From assembly GCF_013256425.1 (NCBI RefSeq), contig NZ_CP053904.1, forward strand, positions 248,001 through 312,000: 64,000 nucleotides of DNA, given 5' to 3'. The position numbers and the translations under genes are program-made. Below, one piece after another: positions 47,819 to 58,096 of the stretch. Origin of the DNA: Hymenobacter sp. BRD67 (GTDB lineage Bacteria; Bacteroidota; Bacteroidia; Cytophagales; Hymenobacteraceae). Each line of letters begins with the position of its first letter. Position 1 is the first letter of the stretch. Below the pieces are notes generated by a model. The model searched no databases and was not told where the DNA came from. It worked only from the letters and a program-made list of their open reading frames with translations.

Positions 47819-50800
47819 CTAGTTCTTCTTGGTAGTATCGCGGCGTATGGCCCCGTTCGCAGCGGCCGTCGAGTCGTTGAGGTGCTGCTCGTGGCGCTTC
47901 TGCTCGTCTTTATCCTTCTTTTCCTGCTTGCTGTTCTGACGGCGCTCCTGCTTCACGTCGCGGCTCACTTTCTCAAATAAGTCCTTGAAGCTGTTGTAGT
48001 CGCGCTGAAAAACCAGTGAAGCGCCCGTAAGCACAATGGCCCCGTCGATATCTTCGTAGCTATTCTGGCGGTAGGCGCGCAGGCGCAGGCGGCCGTCGGC
48101 CAACAGTGTGTATTCGAGGCTGATATCGCCGGCGAAGTTGCTGGCGGCGCTGCTGCCCTGGGTGGCCTGCGTGCCGGTGTTGCCGCTCAGCGGCACGTCG
48201 GTGCCCAGGCGCACGGTGAGGCGGTTGTTGAGCAGCTGCCGGCGCACGGCCACGTTGAGGTCGGTGCGGCCCTGGGCCGAGCCGCTGCTGTAGTCGGCCT
48301 GGTTGGTCACGCCCAAATCAATACCCAGTCCGGCCAGGTACTTGCCGGTCAGGTTCTGGAGCTGGTCGGTGAGCACCTGGCTGACCGAGCCGCGCAGCTG
48401 GCTGGCCACAATGCCCTCGCCGGCCGTGGTTTCAAACGGATTCTGCTGAATAAAGCGCCCCAGCACCAGCAGCGAAAATACCTGCTTGCTCAGCTCCGAA
48501 GTCTGGCTGGGCTGGCGCAGGTTGCCGAGCACGGCCTCTACCTCGGCCCCCACGGGGCTGCTGGTCGAGCTGGCCGGCTGCGTGATATCAAACCCGATAG
48601 TCGGCTTGCTAAGCTGGTCAGTTACTTTAATCAGCACATTGAATGGCATCAGGTTGCGCGATACCGTGCTGGCTGTGGGGTCGAGGGTGCCCTGCGCGGC
48701 CAGCAGGTCGGCGGGGGCCGCTTTCACGCGGTAAGCGGCCGTCAGGTTGAGGTCGGCGTTGTAGGGGTCGCCGGTCCACACCAGGTACGAACCATTGGAA
48801 ATGGTGAACTCCCTGGTAGCCAGGCCATAGAGCGAGAGCTTGTACTTGCCCCGGCGCACGTCGAGGCGGCCGGTCAGCGTCAGGTTGCCGCTGGGGTCGA
48901 GGGTAGTAGTGAGCGTGCCGGCGGCCCGCACGCGCAGGTTGTCGCCGCTCACCGGGTCTACGATAATGGTGAAAGGGGTCTTATCGGTTATCGTAATCGT
49001 GGCCGTCAGGTCGTAGCCAAACGAGCTGGTATTGGCCGAGTCAGGCTCGACCTCGGCTACTAGATGGGGCTTGGGTTTGGGCTTGAGGTCCACAAACTGC
49101 ACGATGCCTTCGCGGGCTACCACGCTGGGGTCGGCGGCGGGGTTTTCCACTGTCAGGTCCGAGCCTTCGTCTACCGTGGCGCGGGTATCAATCTTAATCA
49201 GTGACAGCGGCCCCGTCAGGCGCGTATCCGAATCGGCCACCAGGCGACCGTAGTAGAGTGTATTGGCCTTGCTGCGCTTGCTCTTGACCGCCAGAAACTT
49301 AGTAGTTGTTACGTGCAGGTCAAACGCGTAGTCAAGCAGGTTTTTGGTAAGCAGGTAGCCATTGGCCACCGCCTTGTTGCCAGCCGAGTCGAGCACCGTA
49401 AAGTTGTTGAAGGCAATGCCTTTATCATCGAAGGTCACGGGCTGGCTCACCAGCCGGAACGGCGAGCCGAGCTGCGGCACTACGAAGCTGGCATCGGTCG
49501 AGGTTGTGAGCTGGCCGCGTACCTGCGGCGCGCTGGTGGTGCCGGCTATCGTCAGCTGCCCGCTCACAAAGCCGGTACCCTGACTCAGCTGCCCGGCCGA
49601 GAAGGGCTCGGCCGTTTTCACGTTCAGCCGCGCCACGTCTGCCACGAAGTTGAGTGGTGTGTTGCCGGTGGTCTGGTACGCGCCATGCACCGTCACGTCG
49701 TTGCCCCCGCCGCCGGTGAGGCGGGCATTTACGTCGTAGCGGTCGGCCACGGGGTTGCTGGCCTGCAAAGCCAGGTCGCCCAGTACGATTTTGTTATATA
49801 GTAAATCCTTAATGGTGAGGTTAGCCGTGAAGGCTTGCTTTTTGGTGCCCAGGCCCCGCGCCACGGCTTCGCCGTTCAGCGTGCCGCCCAGGGTAGAGTC
49901 GGCCCGCCCGAGGGCGCGGCTCACGATGCCCAGATTGAACTGCTCGAAGCGCACAGCCAGCGGCGAGGTGTTTACGGCCGGGTCCTGGCTTTGCACCACC
50001 AGCGTCGAACTGCCGTTGCTCAGGCGCAGGGCGTTGGCCACGATGGTGCCGTCGGCATTGTAGCGCACATAGTTGCCCGCGCCGGCCGTCCACTTGTCGT
50101 AGTTGATAATCTGGTCGGGGGCGGCCACAAACTGATAGGCATCGTGGCCGTGCTGCTCCAGCGCTTCCACCGTACCAGCCAGCGCCAGCCGCTCGCGGTT
50201 GCTGCTGTCGCCTAGTATAGCCACGCGGGTATTTATCTTATTGTCAGCCAGAAAGCCAACTACACTGGGCCGGCGCAGGGTCAGGCTGGTGTCCTGGCGG
50301 GCGCGGGCCAGACGCAGCGCGTAGTCAAGCTTACGCGGGTCCGAGTTCACGTCCAGCTTCAGCGAGTCGAGCCGGTAGTTGTTATATCTGATAAACCTAA
50401 TATTGGTCTGGGCCGTGAGGCGGGCGGCGGCGCGACTGTAGTCGCCGGCCAGCGTGAAGGGCGACAGCCGCTTCAGCCCCGTCACAAACTGCGTAAGCAT
50501 GCGGGGCCGCTTTACGCGCAGTGAATAAGTAAACTGCTGATTACCATTCGGATTGCGGAAGGGCGTCACGCCGTCGAGGTGGAAGTAGCGGTTGATATGC
50601 TGCTTGAGCTCGGTAGCAATATCGCCCAGGTGCACGTTGCCGTCAAGCTTCGCCGCCGCTACGTTCGAGTTGAAGTCAACTGCCGTGCGGCTGGCCGTTT
50701 GCACAATGCTGCCGCGCACCGAATCGAGCGCAAACGGCTGCTTGTCTTTTACAACTACAATGTGATTGCCGCTGAACGTGCCGTTTATCGTGTTCAGGCT

Positions 50801-53041
50801 GGAGCCGCGCAGATTAGCCGCCAGGTCGCCTTTCACTTGCAGACTACCGCCGGTATAAAAGCCCAGCGCCGAGAGGTTTACGCCGCGCAGGTTCAGTGAG
50901 GTTACTTCGTAGCTGGGGTTTTTGGCGTCGCGCAGGTTCACCACGGCCTTCAGGTCGAGGTCGAGGTTGGGGTCAGAGTGGCTGCTGGCGGCGATGGTGT
51001 ATTTACTCCGGTCGATATCCACGGCCGTGGTTACGCCGTGGTAGGTGTAGCCATTATATCGTGCGCTTTGAATATTGGCGGTGAGCTTGCCCACCAGCGT
51101 GCTGGGGTCTTGCAGATTACCCGTGGCATTAATGCGCCCGGTGCCCGTGATGGGCCCCAGCGTCGGGTTTTTCAGCAGCTTGCCCGCATCAAAGCCTTGC
51201 ACCGCAAAGGTGCCCACCAGCGGCTGCTGGCCATTGGCCTGCTTGGCCCCCAGCTTACCCGAAAAGGCCACGTTGCCGTAGGTCGAGCGCAGCTTCAGGT
51301 TGGTAGCGAAAGCCAGCGTAGTGGGTCGTCCCTTAAAGGTGCCGCTCAGCGAAAGGGTAGGGGGAATACTAATATTGTCGGGCACGGTGCCCTTGGGCAG
51401 CACGCTCAATAAATCGGCCCGCGTGGTGCTGAAGCGCTGAATATCCAGGTCGGTATATAGGCGGCCGTCCACGTTGGGCAGGCCCACAATATGCGCCCGC
51501 CGCGCCTGCACCACCGTATTGCGTAGCCCCACAAAATCAAAGTTCTGAATAGTTAAGTCGCCCAGCCGGCCGCTCACCAGCCCGCTCAGCAGCACGCTTT
51601 GGTTGGGGCCGGTGGTGAAGGGCGGCGTGCCAGCCAGGCTCGGTACCAGGTAAAGCACGTCGCGGAAACCCAGGCGGGTATTGCGCAAATCGCCGCTCAG
51701 CCCCAGGTTGGGCAGGTCTTTTGCAATAGCGCTCAGGCTTTTATAGCGCATGCCCAGGCTGCGCTTAATACGGGAGTTGGGCGTTATCAAATCGAGGCTG
51801 TCGAGGCGAATCTGCACCGAATCGTACTCCACATTGGCCCGCGCCGAGCTGATGGCAAAGCCGCTCTGGTCCTTGCCCGCCAGGTCGTCAATCTTTACCG
51901 TAGTGCGGTTGTCGGTAAAGGTTAAGTCACGGGTATTCAGCACCAAATCCGTGAAGTGCAGGTGGCTGTAGTCGAGCGCCGGGTAGCGGCTTTTCAGCCT
52001 GGGGTCGTTGAAATTATCAAAATTCACCGCCAGCTGGCTGATGTCCGACTGATTGAGCGTGACGCGCCATTTCAGGGGCTCGACGGTGGCCTGCTGCACG
52101 GCGGCATCCACTTTGCGCACAGCCTCGGCAGGGTTGATAACGCGCTGCGCTACCGGCACATTCTTGTTCTGAGAATAAGCAAACGTGGTGTTCTTAAGCG
52201 TCAGCTTATCCAGGTCGATGTGCTCTTTAATCAGGTCGATATTTTTGGTTGTCACGTCGGCCAGCCCGATACGGGTGTCGAGGTACTGCGCCGCCGGGGC
52301 GTTTTTATAGGTAAAGCCCACGTCTTCCAGCGTGGCCTTATGAAGGCCGAATGTGAGGCTCAGCGGCTTAGTGGGCTGGTTGGCGGCCAGCTGCGGAGCA
52401 GTTTTGGTCTGGTCCATACGGATAAACGAGTGCCGTAGCGCCGCGTTATCCACCTTATAAACCGAGTTATTCACATCTACCTCGTCCATGTTCACGAGCA
52501 GGTCGCCGAGCTTAGCCCGTAGGTCGGAGCCGGCCACCTGGTCTTGCTGCGTAAACAGGATATTGCTCAGGTGCACCTTGCCGATATCGTACTTCAGGGT
52601 CGACTTAGCCGTATCGGCCGGCGTGGCCGGGCTGCTGAATGCCTTGATAATAAAGTCGTAGTTGTTGACGCTGTCCGGCTCGGTGCGGGTCAGGCGCACG
52701 CGGCCATTTTCCAGCTCCACATCCTTGATATTTACCTGCTTGTGCAGCAAGGCAAAAATATCGATGCTCACGCCCAGGTGGCCCACCGAAAGCAGCGTAT
52801 CGCGCTGCTGGTCGGCCATATACACATTGTCGAAGTTTATAGCGTGGCGAAAATCGGTGCGAAAAGTGCCGAGGCGCACTTCGGTGTGCAGCTTATCGCG
52901 CAGGTAGCCTTCGGCCCGGCGGGCCACAAAGTCCTGGCCCGATGGAAATTGCAGGTACACTACTATCCCAATCACGGCCAGCAGCACCAGCGCGATTAAC
53001 CCAAAAATTACGTACAAAAAGCGTCGTAGATAGACTGACAC
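47819..53041 (-). CDS. TamB-like translocation/assembly module protein
   Basis: A very large inner-membrane-anchored periplasmic protein, 1,740 residues from a GTG at 53041. A GTG at 53143 would add 34 non-membrane residues. One N-terminal transmembrane helix (FLYVIFGLIALVLLAVIGIV) precedes an AsmA-like start and more than a thousand residues of repetitive beta structure, the long groove typical of TamB. The C-terminal DUF490/TamB domain has PTIGFDITQPASS, QVFSLLVLGRFIQQNPF and VRLGTDVPLSGN. The last 60 residues are a charged Lys/Glu/Gln tail. These proteins carry phospholipids to, or help build proteins in, the outer membrane. The TamA-like gene follows 75 bases downstream. Confidence 0.9.
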   Translation of the reverse strand: MSVYLRRFLYVIFGLIALVLLAVIGIVVYLQFPSGQDFVARRAEGYLRDKLHTEVRLGTFRTDFRHAINFDNVYMADQQRDTLLSVGHLGVSIDIFALLHKQVNIKDVELENGRVRLTRTEPDSVNNYDFIIKAFSSPATPADTAKSTLKYDIGKVHLSNILFTQQDQVAGSDLRAKLGDLLVNMDEVDVNNSVYKVDNAALRHSFIRMDQTKTAPQLAANQPTKPLSLTFGLHKATLEDVGFTYKNAPAAQYLDTRIGLADVTTKNIDLIKEHIDLDKLTLKNTTFAYSQNKNVPVAQRVINPAEAVRKVDAAVQQATVEPLKWRVTLNQSDISQLAVNFDNFNDPRLKSRYPALDYSHLHFTDLVLNTRDLTFTDNRTTVKIDDLAGKDQSGFAISSARANVEYDSVQIRLDSLDLITPNSRIKRSLGMRYKSLSAIAKDLPNLGLSGDLRNTRLGFRDVLYLVPSLAGTPPFTTGPNQSVLLSGLVSGRLGDLTIQNFDFVGLRNTVVQARRAHIVGLPNVDGRLYTDLDIQRFSTTRADLLSVLPKGTVPDNISIPPTLSLSGTFKGRPTTLAFATNLKLRSTYGNVAFSGKLGAKQANGQQPLVGTFAVQGFDAGKLLKNPTLGPITGTGRINATGNLQDPSTLVGKLTANIQSARYNGYTYHGVTTAVDIDRSKYTIAASSHSDPNLDLDLKAVVNLRDAKNPSYEVTSLNLRGVNLSALGFYTGGSLQVKGDLAANLRGSSLNTINGTFSGNHIVVVKDKQPFALDSVRGSIVQTASRTAVDFNSNVAAAKLDGNVHLGDIATELKQHINRYFHLDGVTPFRNPNGNQQFTYSLRVKRPRMLTQFVTGLKRLSPFTLAGDYSRAAARLTAQTNIRFIRYNNYRLDSLKLDVNSDPRKLDYALRLARARQDTSLTLRRPSVVGFLADNKINTRVAILGDSSNRERLALAGTVEALEQHGHDAYQFVAAPDQIINYDKWTAGAGNYVRYNADGTIVANALRLSNGSSTLVVQSQDPAVNTSPLAVRFEQFNLGIVSRALGRADSTLGGTLNGEAVARGLGTKKQAFTANLTIKDLLYNKIVLGDLALQASNPVADRYDVNARLTGGGGNDVTVHGAYQTTGNTPLNFVADVARLNVKTAEPFSAGQLSQGTGFVSGQLTIAGTTSAPQVRGQLTTSTDASFVVPQLGSPFRLVSQPVTFDDKGIAFNNFTVLDSAGNKAVANGYLLTKNLLDYAFDLHVTTTKFLAVKSKRSKANTLYYGRLVADSDTRLTGPLSLIKIDTRATVDEGSDLTVENPAADPSVVAREGIVQFVDLKPKPKPHLVAEVEPDSANTSSFGYDLTATITITDKTPFTIIVDPVSGDNLRVRAAGTLTTTLDPSGNLTLTGRLDVRRGKYKLSLYGLATREFTISNGSYLVWTGDPYNADLNLTAAYRVKAAPADLLAAQGTLDPTASTVSRNLMPFNVLIKVTDQLSKPTIGFDITQPASSTSSPVGAEVEAVLGNLRQPSQTSELSKQVFSLLVLGRFIQQNPFETTAGEGIVASQLRGSVSQVLTDQLQNLTGKYLAGLGIDLGVTNQADYSSGSAQGRTDLNVAVRRQLLNNRLTVRLGTDVPLSGNTGTQATQGSSAASNFAGDISLEYTLLADGRLRLRAYRQNSYEDIDGAIVLTGASLVFQRDYNSFKDLFEKVSRDVKQERRQNSKQEKKDKDEQKRHEQHLNDSTAAANGAIRRDTTKKN

Positions 53042-53207
53042 AGGCAGAGAAAAGGTGAGTGAAACCGGACGCGACCCCCGAAACAAACAGAATGCAAGCT
53101 TTCCAAACGAAATTTTGTAGGTCGGGGTTGGCTTTTGCGCCACTCAATAGGGTGCCCTACCGGATGTTTTAGCCGAGCAAATGGCCCTGCGGCTGTTACT
53201 TTGTTCT

Positions 53208-54182
53208 ATGCAGCCTATTTCCGCCACCGATTACCGTCCGCTCATTCGCCAGGCTTTTGCTGAGATGGAAAAAGTAGTGGTGGGGCAGCACGCCCTGGTG
53301 AGTCGCTTGCTGATTGGGGTATTTACCGGGGGCCATATTCTGCTCGAAGGTGTGCCGGGCCTGGCCAAAACGCTCACCGTTTCGACCCTGGCCCAGGTGC
53401 TGCATCTGCATTTTCAGCGCGTGCAGTTTACCCCCGACCTGCTGCCCTCCGACCTCGTGGGCACCATGATTTACAACCAGAACCAATCGGTTTTTGAAGT
53501 CAAAAAGGGGCCTATCTTCGCTAACCTCGTGCTGGCCGATGAGATAAACCGCTCGCCTGCCAAGGTGCAGAGCGCCCTGCTCGAAGCCATGCAGGAAAAC
53601 CAGGTCACGATTGGCGACCAGACGTACACGCTCGACCGGCCTTTCTTGGTGCTGGCTACCCAGAACCCGGTGGAGCAGGAGGGAACCTACCCCTTGCCGG
53701 AAGCCCAGGTCGACCGCTTCATGCTGAAGGTGCACGTCGATTACCTCAAGAAAGCCGACGAGCTGGAGGTAATGCGGCGCATGGCCAACATGGGCTTTCA
53801 GGGCAATGTGCAGCCCGTGCTTACCAGGGAGGATATTTTTGGCATCCGCGACCAGATAAATCAGGTGCAGATTTCGGATACGCTCGAAAAGTACCTCATT
53901 GAGCTGGTGTTCGCTACCCGCCGGCCGGCCGACTACGACCTGCCCGAGTTTGCGCAGGCCGTGCAGTTTGGGGCCAGCCCTCGCGCCAGCATTGCCCTGC
54001 ACCGCGCCGCCCGCGCCGTAGCCTACCTCGACGGCCGCGACTACGTGCTGCCCGAAGACATTAAAGATGTAGCCGAAGACGTGCTAAATCACCGAATATT
54101 AATGACCTATGAAGCGGAGGCCGATGGCATCCGTACGCACGACCTGATTGAGGCGATTCTGCGTAAGGTGCCGATTTCGTAA
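53208..54182 (+). CDS. MoxR-family AAA+ ATPase
   Basis: A cytoplasmic AAA+ chaperone-like ATPase of 324 residues from the ATG at 53208. Walker A is GVPGLAKT at 48-55, Walker B is LVLADEINR around 108-115, and sensor 1 is LVLATQNPVEQEGTYPLPEA. MoxR proteins usually act with VWA-domain proteins encoded next to them, but no such gene follows here: the next gene is a convergent glycosyltransferase 19 bases away. It is divergent from tamB. The start is preceded by TTACTTTG, close to a Bacteroidota -7 element. Confidence 0.9.
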   Translation: MQPISATDYRPLIRQAFAEMEKVVVGQHALVSRLLIGVFTGGHILLEGVPGLAKTLTVSTLAQVLHLHFQRVQFTPDLLPSDLVGTMIYNQNQSVFEVKKGPIFANLVLADEINRSPAKVQSALLEAMQENQVTIGDQTYTLDRPFLVLATQNPVEQEGTYPLPEAQVDRFMLKVHVDYLKKADELEVMRRMANMGFQGNVQPVLTREDIFGIRDQINQVQISDTLEKYLIELVFATRRPADYDLPEFAQAVQFGASPRASIALHRAARAVAYLDGRDYVLPEDIKDVAEDVLNHRILMTYEAEADGIRTHDLIEAILRKVPIS

Positions 54183-54201
54183 TTTGCTGGTTACGAGCCT
54201 G

Positions 54202-55101
54202 CTAGTGGCCGGCAGCCGGCATCTGCCAGTAGCGGCCCAGCAGCTTCAGCAACGTGCGCTGCCACGACGGGCATTCGCGGTACGCCATCTCAGCCCGGTG
54301 CAGCTGCGCAAGGTTAAGGGCCGTAGCTCGCGCATAAAACTCATCCAGCGACTTGCCGGCATACGCTCGGAGCAGTTGCGCCAGCTGCGGGCGGGCGGCT
54401 TTCAAATTCCAATAATGGAGCACGTAAGGGGCCGCCTCGCGGATAGGCCCCGTCTTTTCGAGCCACAATCCGAATGCCAGCTGCTCCATCATATGCTTGT
54501 TATAAGTGGCATATAGCTGGTCGGCCAGTGCTATTACTTCGTCCACGCGCGTAGCCGCCGCCGACAGCAAGCCAATTACCCCTGAGTTATATAAGACAGT
54601 GTTTTTCGTAACGGTATACTGGTTTTCACCCACCACAAACGGGTGATTTTTCAGGTGCCGGTATACTTTTCGGCTCAGCTGGTTGCCAGTAGCCAGCAGC
54701 CCTTCGCAAACGTGCATGATGCACTGGCCTTTCTCTATAGGAGTGAAGAGCGGAGCCGGGTCGGCAAGCCAGATAGTATCGGTATCGACGAAAAGCAGGT
54801 TGCCGGGGTAGTGCCGCCCGGCATGGCTCAACACGCCCGCCTTCAGCAAATAAATCTTATTGCTGCTGCCCCGCCAGCTTTGCCATTCGGCCGGGGTCAC
54901 GTTGGGGTAGATAATGCCGGCACGGTCGCCGAGTACCTGGTTAAACGAAGCTGGCGAGTCGGTATAAACCAGTAGCTGCGCGGGCTGCTGCGCTGCCTTA
55001 TAATATGAAAGAATACTATATAATGCCTCTGCCTGAAGCTCTTCGGAGCCGTAAGCCAGGTAGATGATATAGCATGGAGCGCTGGTCACGAGGTCGTACA
55101 A
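54202..55101 (-). CDS. Glycosyltransferase-like protein with a DXD motif
   Basis: A protein of 299 residues with a nucleotide-sugar transferase look. IIYLAYGSEELQAEALYSIL opens a Rossmann-like unit, LLFVDTDTIWLADP supplies the DXD metal motif, and LYNSGVIGL and YNKHMMEQLAFGLWL resemble the acceptor region of GT-A enzymes of the GT8 type. There is no signal peptide. The substrate is unknown. About 256 bases upstream show no gene. Confidence 0.68.
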   Translation of the reverse strand: MYDLVTSAPCYIIYLAYGSEELQAEALYSILSYYKAAQQPAQLLVYTDSPASFNQVLGDRAGIIYPNVTPAEWQSWRGSSNKIYLLKAGVLSHAGRHYPGNLLFVDTDTIWLADPAPLFTPIEKGQCIMHVCEGLLATGNQLSRKVYRHLKNHPFVVGENQYTVTKNTVLYNSGVIGLLSAAATRVDEVIALADQLYATYNKHMMEQLAFGLWLEKTGPIREAAPYVLHYWNLKAARPQLAQLLRAYAGKSLDEFYARATALNLAQLHRAEMAYRECPSWQRTLLKLLGRYWQMPAAGH

Positions 55102-55357
55102 ATAGGTGGAACTGGTAGGGCAACCTGCAATATAAAAGACAAAGCAGCACTCATATGCTTTGCCAGCAGCGCGACGGCTACTATCTGAATACCGTCCTTA
55201 ATATATAAAATACTATTCTTTCCCAGACTCGCTGCTTAGGTGAACGACGCATGTAGACTAATCTCAACCTTTGCACGGCGTGTTGCGTTAACGGCAAAAC
55301 GAAAGCGGTTTCTACCGAGGCCAGCTTTGCTTCTTTTCCACCGAAAATTCTTTTATC

Positions 55358-55630
55358 ATGAAAAAGCTCCTTGTTCTTGCTGCCCTGCTTACAACGGGTG
55401 CCTATTCGGCCAGCGCGCAAAGCACTACCACGACTACTACCCGCCAGACCACCACTACGCCAACTACTGTCGGGACGCCTATGCAAGTGATGCCGGCCAC
55501 GCCGTCGAGCAATACTGTGGAGTCAACCACGACCACGGTAAACCCTAACACTACTACGGTAGCTCCTAACACGGTAGTAGTACCCGGTGCCCGCGTAAAA
55601 AGCAACGGCCGTAAGGTGAAAATCAAGTAG
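55358..55630 (+). CDS. Small secreted threonine-rich protein
   Basis: A protein of 90 residues with a clear signal peptide (LLVLAALLTTGAYSASAQS). The mature part of about 69 residues is low complexity, dominated by Thr, Val, Pro and Asn (TTVNPNTTTVAPNTVVVPG), and ends in a basic patch (RVKSNGRKVKIK). It has no Cys and no recognisable domain. A strong terminator follows at once, so it is an independent, probably well-expressed unit. I cannot assign a function; an envelope or matrix component is one possibility. Confidence 0.7.
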   Translation: MKKLLVLAALLTTGAYSASAQSTTTTTTRQTTTTPTTVGTPMQVMPATPSSNTVESTTTTVNPNTTTVAPNTVVVPGARVKSNGRKVKIK

Positions 55631-55660
55631 TCGTAAAGACGCAGATTCCTTTTTTGCTAA

Positions 55661-55696
55661 AAGCCCGGCTGCAACGAGTTGCAGCCGGGCTTTTTC
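55661..55696 (+). terminator. Rho-independent terminator after the Thr-rich protein gene
   Basis: A 15-bp perfect stem (55661-55675 and 55678-55692, AAGCCCGGCTGCAAC and its complement) ends in a run of five Ts. Flanking A and T runs allow it to work in both directions, so it may also serve the convergent glycosyltransferase gene. Confidence 0.88.
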
Positions 55697-55722
55697 GTTG
55701 CGTTCCGCAACGTAGCGCCCGC

Positions 55723-56930
55723 TTACAGTGGCCGGGCGGCACGTTCTAAAATCTGCCGCATTTGACCGGCCAGTGCCAGGCGGTCAAATTGAGCTATTGC
55801 CAGCTGCCGGCCGCGCTGGCCGGCTTCCCGGCGGCTTTCGGTAGCTGCCAGTATGGCTCCCAGCCGCGTGGCCAGCGCCGCCGCATCGCCGGCCGGCGCA
55901 TACCAGCCGCAGCCATGCCTGGCAACCAGGGCTTTAGTCCACCCGTTGTTGGTCACAATTATCGGCGTGCCCACGGCCAGGGCGTCGTAGAGCTTGGCGG
56001 GCGAGTTAGTGTCCAGCACGGGCATATCCAGAAATGATACCACGGCTACCTCAGCCAGCGCGAACCAGCTGAAGACCGCGTGCCGTGGCTGCGCCCCCAC
56101 CAGCCGAATCCGCCTCGGCCAGCGGGCGGCAGCGGCGGCTACGAGCGGCGCATAGTAGCCGTGGCCCAAAAACAGGAACGTGGCCGCCGGGTCGGCAGCC
56201 ACCAGCTGCTCGGCAGCGGCAATTACCGTCGGCATGTCATTGGCCCGGCCAAAGGTGCCGGCATAGAGCACTACCTTTTGCCCTTCCAGGCCCTGGACTC
56301 GGCGCAGGGCGGCCACGGCTGCCGGGGTGGCCCGGGCAGCCAGGTCGAGGTCGGTGCCATTAAGCAGGGTGGTAATGTTGCTTTCCGCAATGCCCAGGCC
56401 GGCTATGTAGGCACTCATATCGGGCGAGAGCGGCACAATATGCGCCGCGCTTTCGTAGAGCCGCTTTTCCAGCGCAAATAATTGGCGGCGCGCCAGGGCG
56501 GTCGGAACGGCCCCATGGCAACCGGAAAAGAGGGCCACAGGTCCTGAACCTCAAATACCCACGGTACCTGCCAGCGGCGAGCCACGCGGGCGGCCGCCCA
56601 GGCCGCCGTCAGCGGAGTACTGATGCCCCAGACCACGTCGGGCCGGTCGATGCGCCGTCCGGCCCGCACCGCCCAGGCTGCATATTGCGCAAAGGCCAGC
56701 GCCCGGCGCGCCGGCCCCATTTTGTTTTCATACGGAATCGCCGCTTCGCGTAACTCTACCCCTGGTGGTACCCAGGCAAACTCCTGGGTCAGCTGCTGGC
56801 TTCGCCAGGCCGGCGTAGTCAGCAGCGTCAGCCGATGATGCTTGGCCAGCTCAGCCAGCAGCGTGTAGTGCCGGCTGGTGGCCGGGCAGTCGGGGCTGGT
56901 ATGGTACTGGCTGAAAACGGCGATGTGCAT
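55723..56930 (-). CDS. Glycosyltransferase family 4 (frameshifted)
   Basis: A GT-B retaining glycosyltransferase of 402 residues after repair. The N-terminal domain begins HIAVFSQYHTSPDCPATSRH and has WGISTPLTAAWAAARVARRW and WVFEVQDLWP. The C-terminal donor domain has VVLYAGTFGRANDMPTVIAA and the E/D-rich region SFLDMPVLDTNSPAKLYDAL. The frame breaks at the C run 56511-56514 on the + strand. One more base gives PVAMGAVPTALARRQLFALE. It probably makes a surface or extracellular polysaccharide. The sugar is unknown. Confidence 0.82.
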
Positions 56931-57003
56931 GGTACCTGATTAGGCAGGAAAATCAAGTTCTTGTGGCCGGTAAGCCTGTAGTACCATACGTTCCTATTCC
57001 GCC

Positions 57004-58014
57004 TTATTTCTTGGGCCGGTAGTGCGAGTCGTTGAGCAGGCGCTGCGCATCTTTTTGCGCCATGAGTTGGGGCAGCGTCACATCGGCGTGCTCGCTCATA
57101 TACTTGCGTACTATCTGCAAGCCCACCCACTGGCCCACGCGGCCAGGGCAGGTGCGGTCTATCTCGGGCACATTAGGCCGCTCCCCCACGTATTTCTGAA
57201 TCACAAACGGCGTAGTGGTGTACAGCAGGTTGTTTTCCAGAAAATGACCCCAGATGCGGGCTTCATTAAACTTTACGTTTTTCAGCTCTTTGCCCGAAAA
57301 GCCGATAAGCAGCGAGTCTGGGGTGCAGGGCAGCATCTGACCGGCAAAGTAGAGGCGCTTGCCCTGGTCTACCATCTGGTCGAGCATAGAGGTAGCGGTG
57401 AGCTGATGGCGGTTGTATTTGCTCGATACAGCCAGGGCCAGCGTGGGCAGCACGTAGGCCGGCCGGTAGCGCCGCAGCATATAGCCGGGCAGGTCGGGCC
57501 GATAGCTAGCCTGCGGACCGGCAAACCAGTCGAGGCTGATTACCAGCAGACTGTCATTTACATAGATGTCCTTGCCCATCAGCCCGCTTACATACGTAGC
57601 GGCTACGGCCGGCGCTTTAAAGTCGGGAAAATAATACTTCACCCGCCCAAACAACGTCCCCAACTCACGGCGCAGCCCGGCCGAATCGGCAAACGCGGCC
57701 GCAGTTTGCTGGCTCAGCTTCTGCAAAGCCGGGTTGGTAGCCAGCTGCGCCAAAGCCTTGGCCAGCGTATCGGTCGGGGCCTGCCCGGCCTGCAGATAAT
57801 AGCGGGCAAAAACGGGATTAGCCCGGATAAACTGCAACCCTTCGGCCGGATTCTTAATCCGGAAGAAAGGCCGTTCGAGGTGGCGCAGGTTCACCGGGGC
57901 GGCCGGGGCATTGCTGGCCGGGTTGGGGCGGCACCCGCCTTCCGGGTCGCGCTGGCAACCGGCCAGCAGCCCTGCTGCCAGCCCCATACTCACGATAAAA
58001 GCAGATACTTTCAA
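57004..58014 (-). CDS. gldB: Gliding motility lipoprotein GldB
   Basis: A lipoprotein required for gliding in Bacteroidota, where it works near the gliding motor and type 9 secretion machinery. The signal from a TTG at 58014 (MKVSAFIVSMGLAAGLLAGC) ends in a lipobox. Longer in-frame starts exist up to 58077. The GldB pattern is clear: RVKYYFPDFK, DIYVNDSLLVISLDWFAGP, LPGYMLRRYRPAYVLPTLA, MLDQMVDQGKRLYFAGQMLP and RVGQWVGLQIVRKYM. Length is about 336 residues. It is divergent from the porin-like gene. Confidence 0.85.
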   Translation of the reverse strand: MKVSAFIVSMGLAAGLLAGCQRDPEGGCRPNPASNAPAAPVNLRHLERPFFRIKNPAEGLQFIRANPVFARYYLQAGQAPTDTLAKALAQLATNPALQKLSQQTAAAFADSAGLRRELGTLFGRVKYYFPDFKAPAVAATYVSGLMGKDIYVNDSLLVISLDWFAGPQASYRPDLPGYMLRRYRPAYVLPTLALAVSSKYNRHQLTATSMLDQMVDQGKRLYFAGQMLPCTPDSLLIGFSGKELKNVKFNEARIWGHFLENNLLYTTTPFVIQKYVGERPNVPEIDRTCPGRVGQWVGLQIVRKYMSEHADVTLPQLMAQKDAQRLLNDSHYRPKK

Positions 58015-58096
58015 GCTGTAGCTATTTTTGCGTAAAAATACACCCTTCTGGTGCCCACCTGCGTTTAGGACCACCAACCTTTACCTATTCTTATCC

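Noticed and set aside
53041..53143. Longer TamB start at 53143
   Set aside because: The 34 extra residues are not hydrophobic and precede the single membrane helix that normally opens the protein. It cannot be excluded without comparison.
55181..55486. A 101-codon minus-strand open frame upstream of the Thr-rich gene
   Set aside because: It overlaps the Thr-rich gene antisense, lacks any motif and has an unlikely composition.
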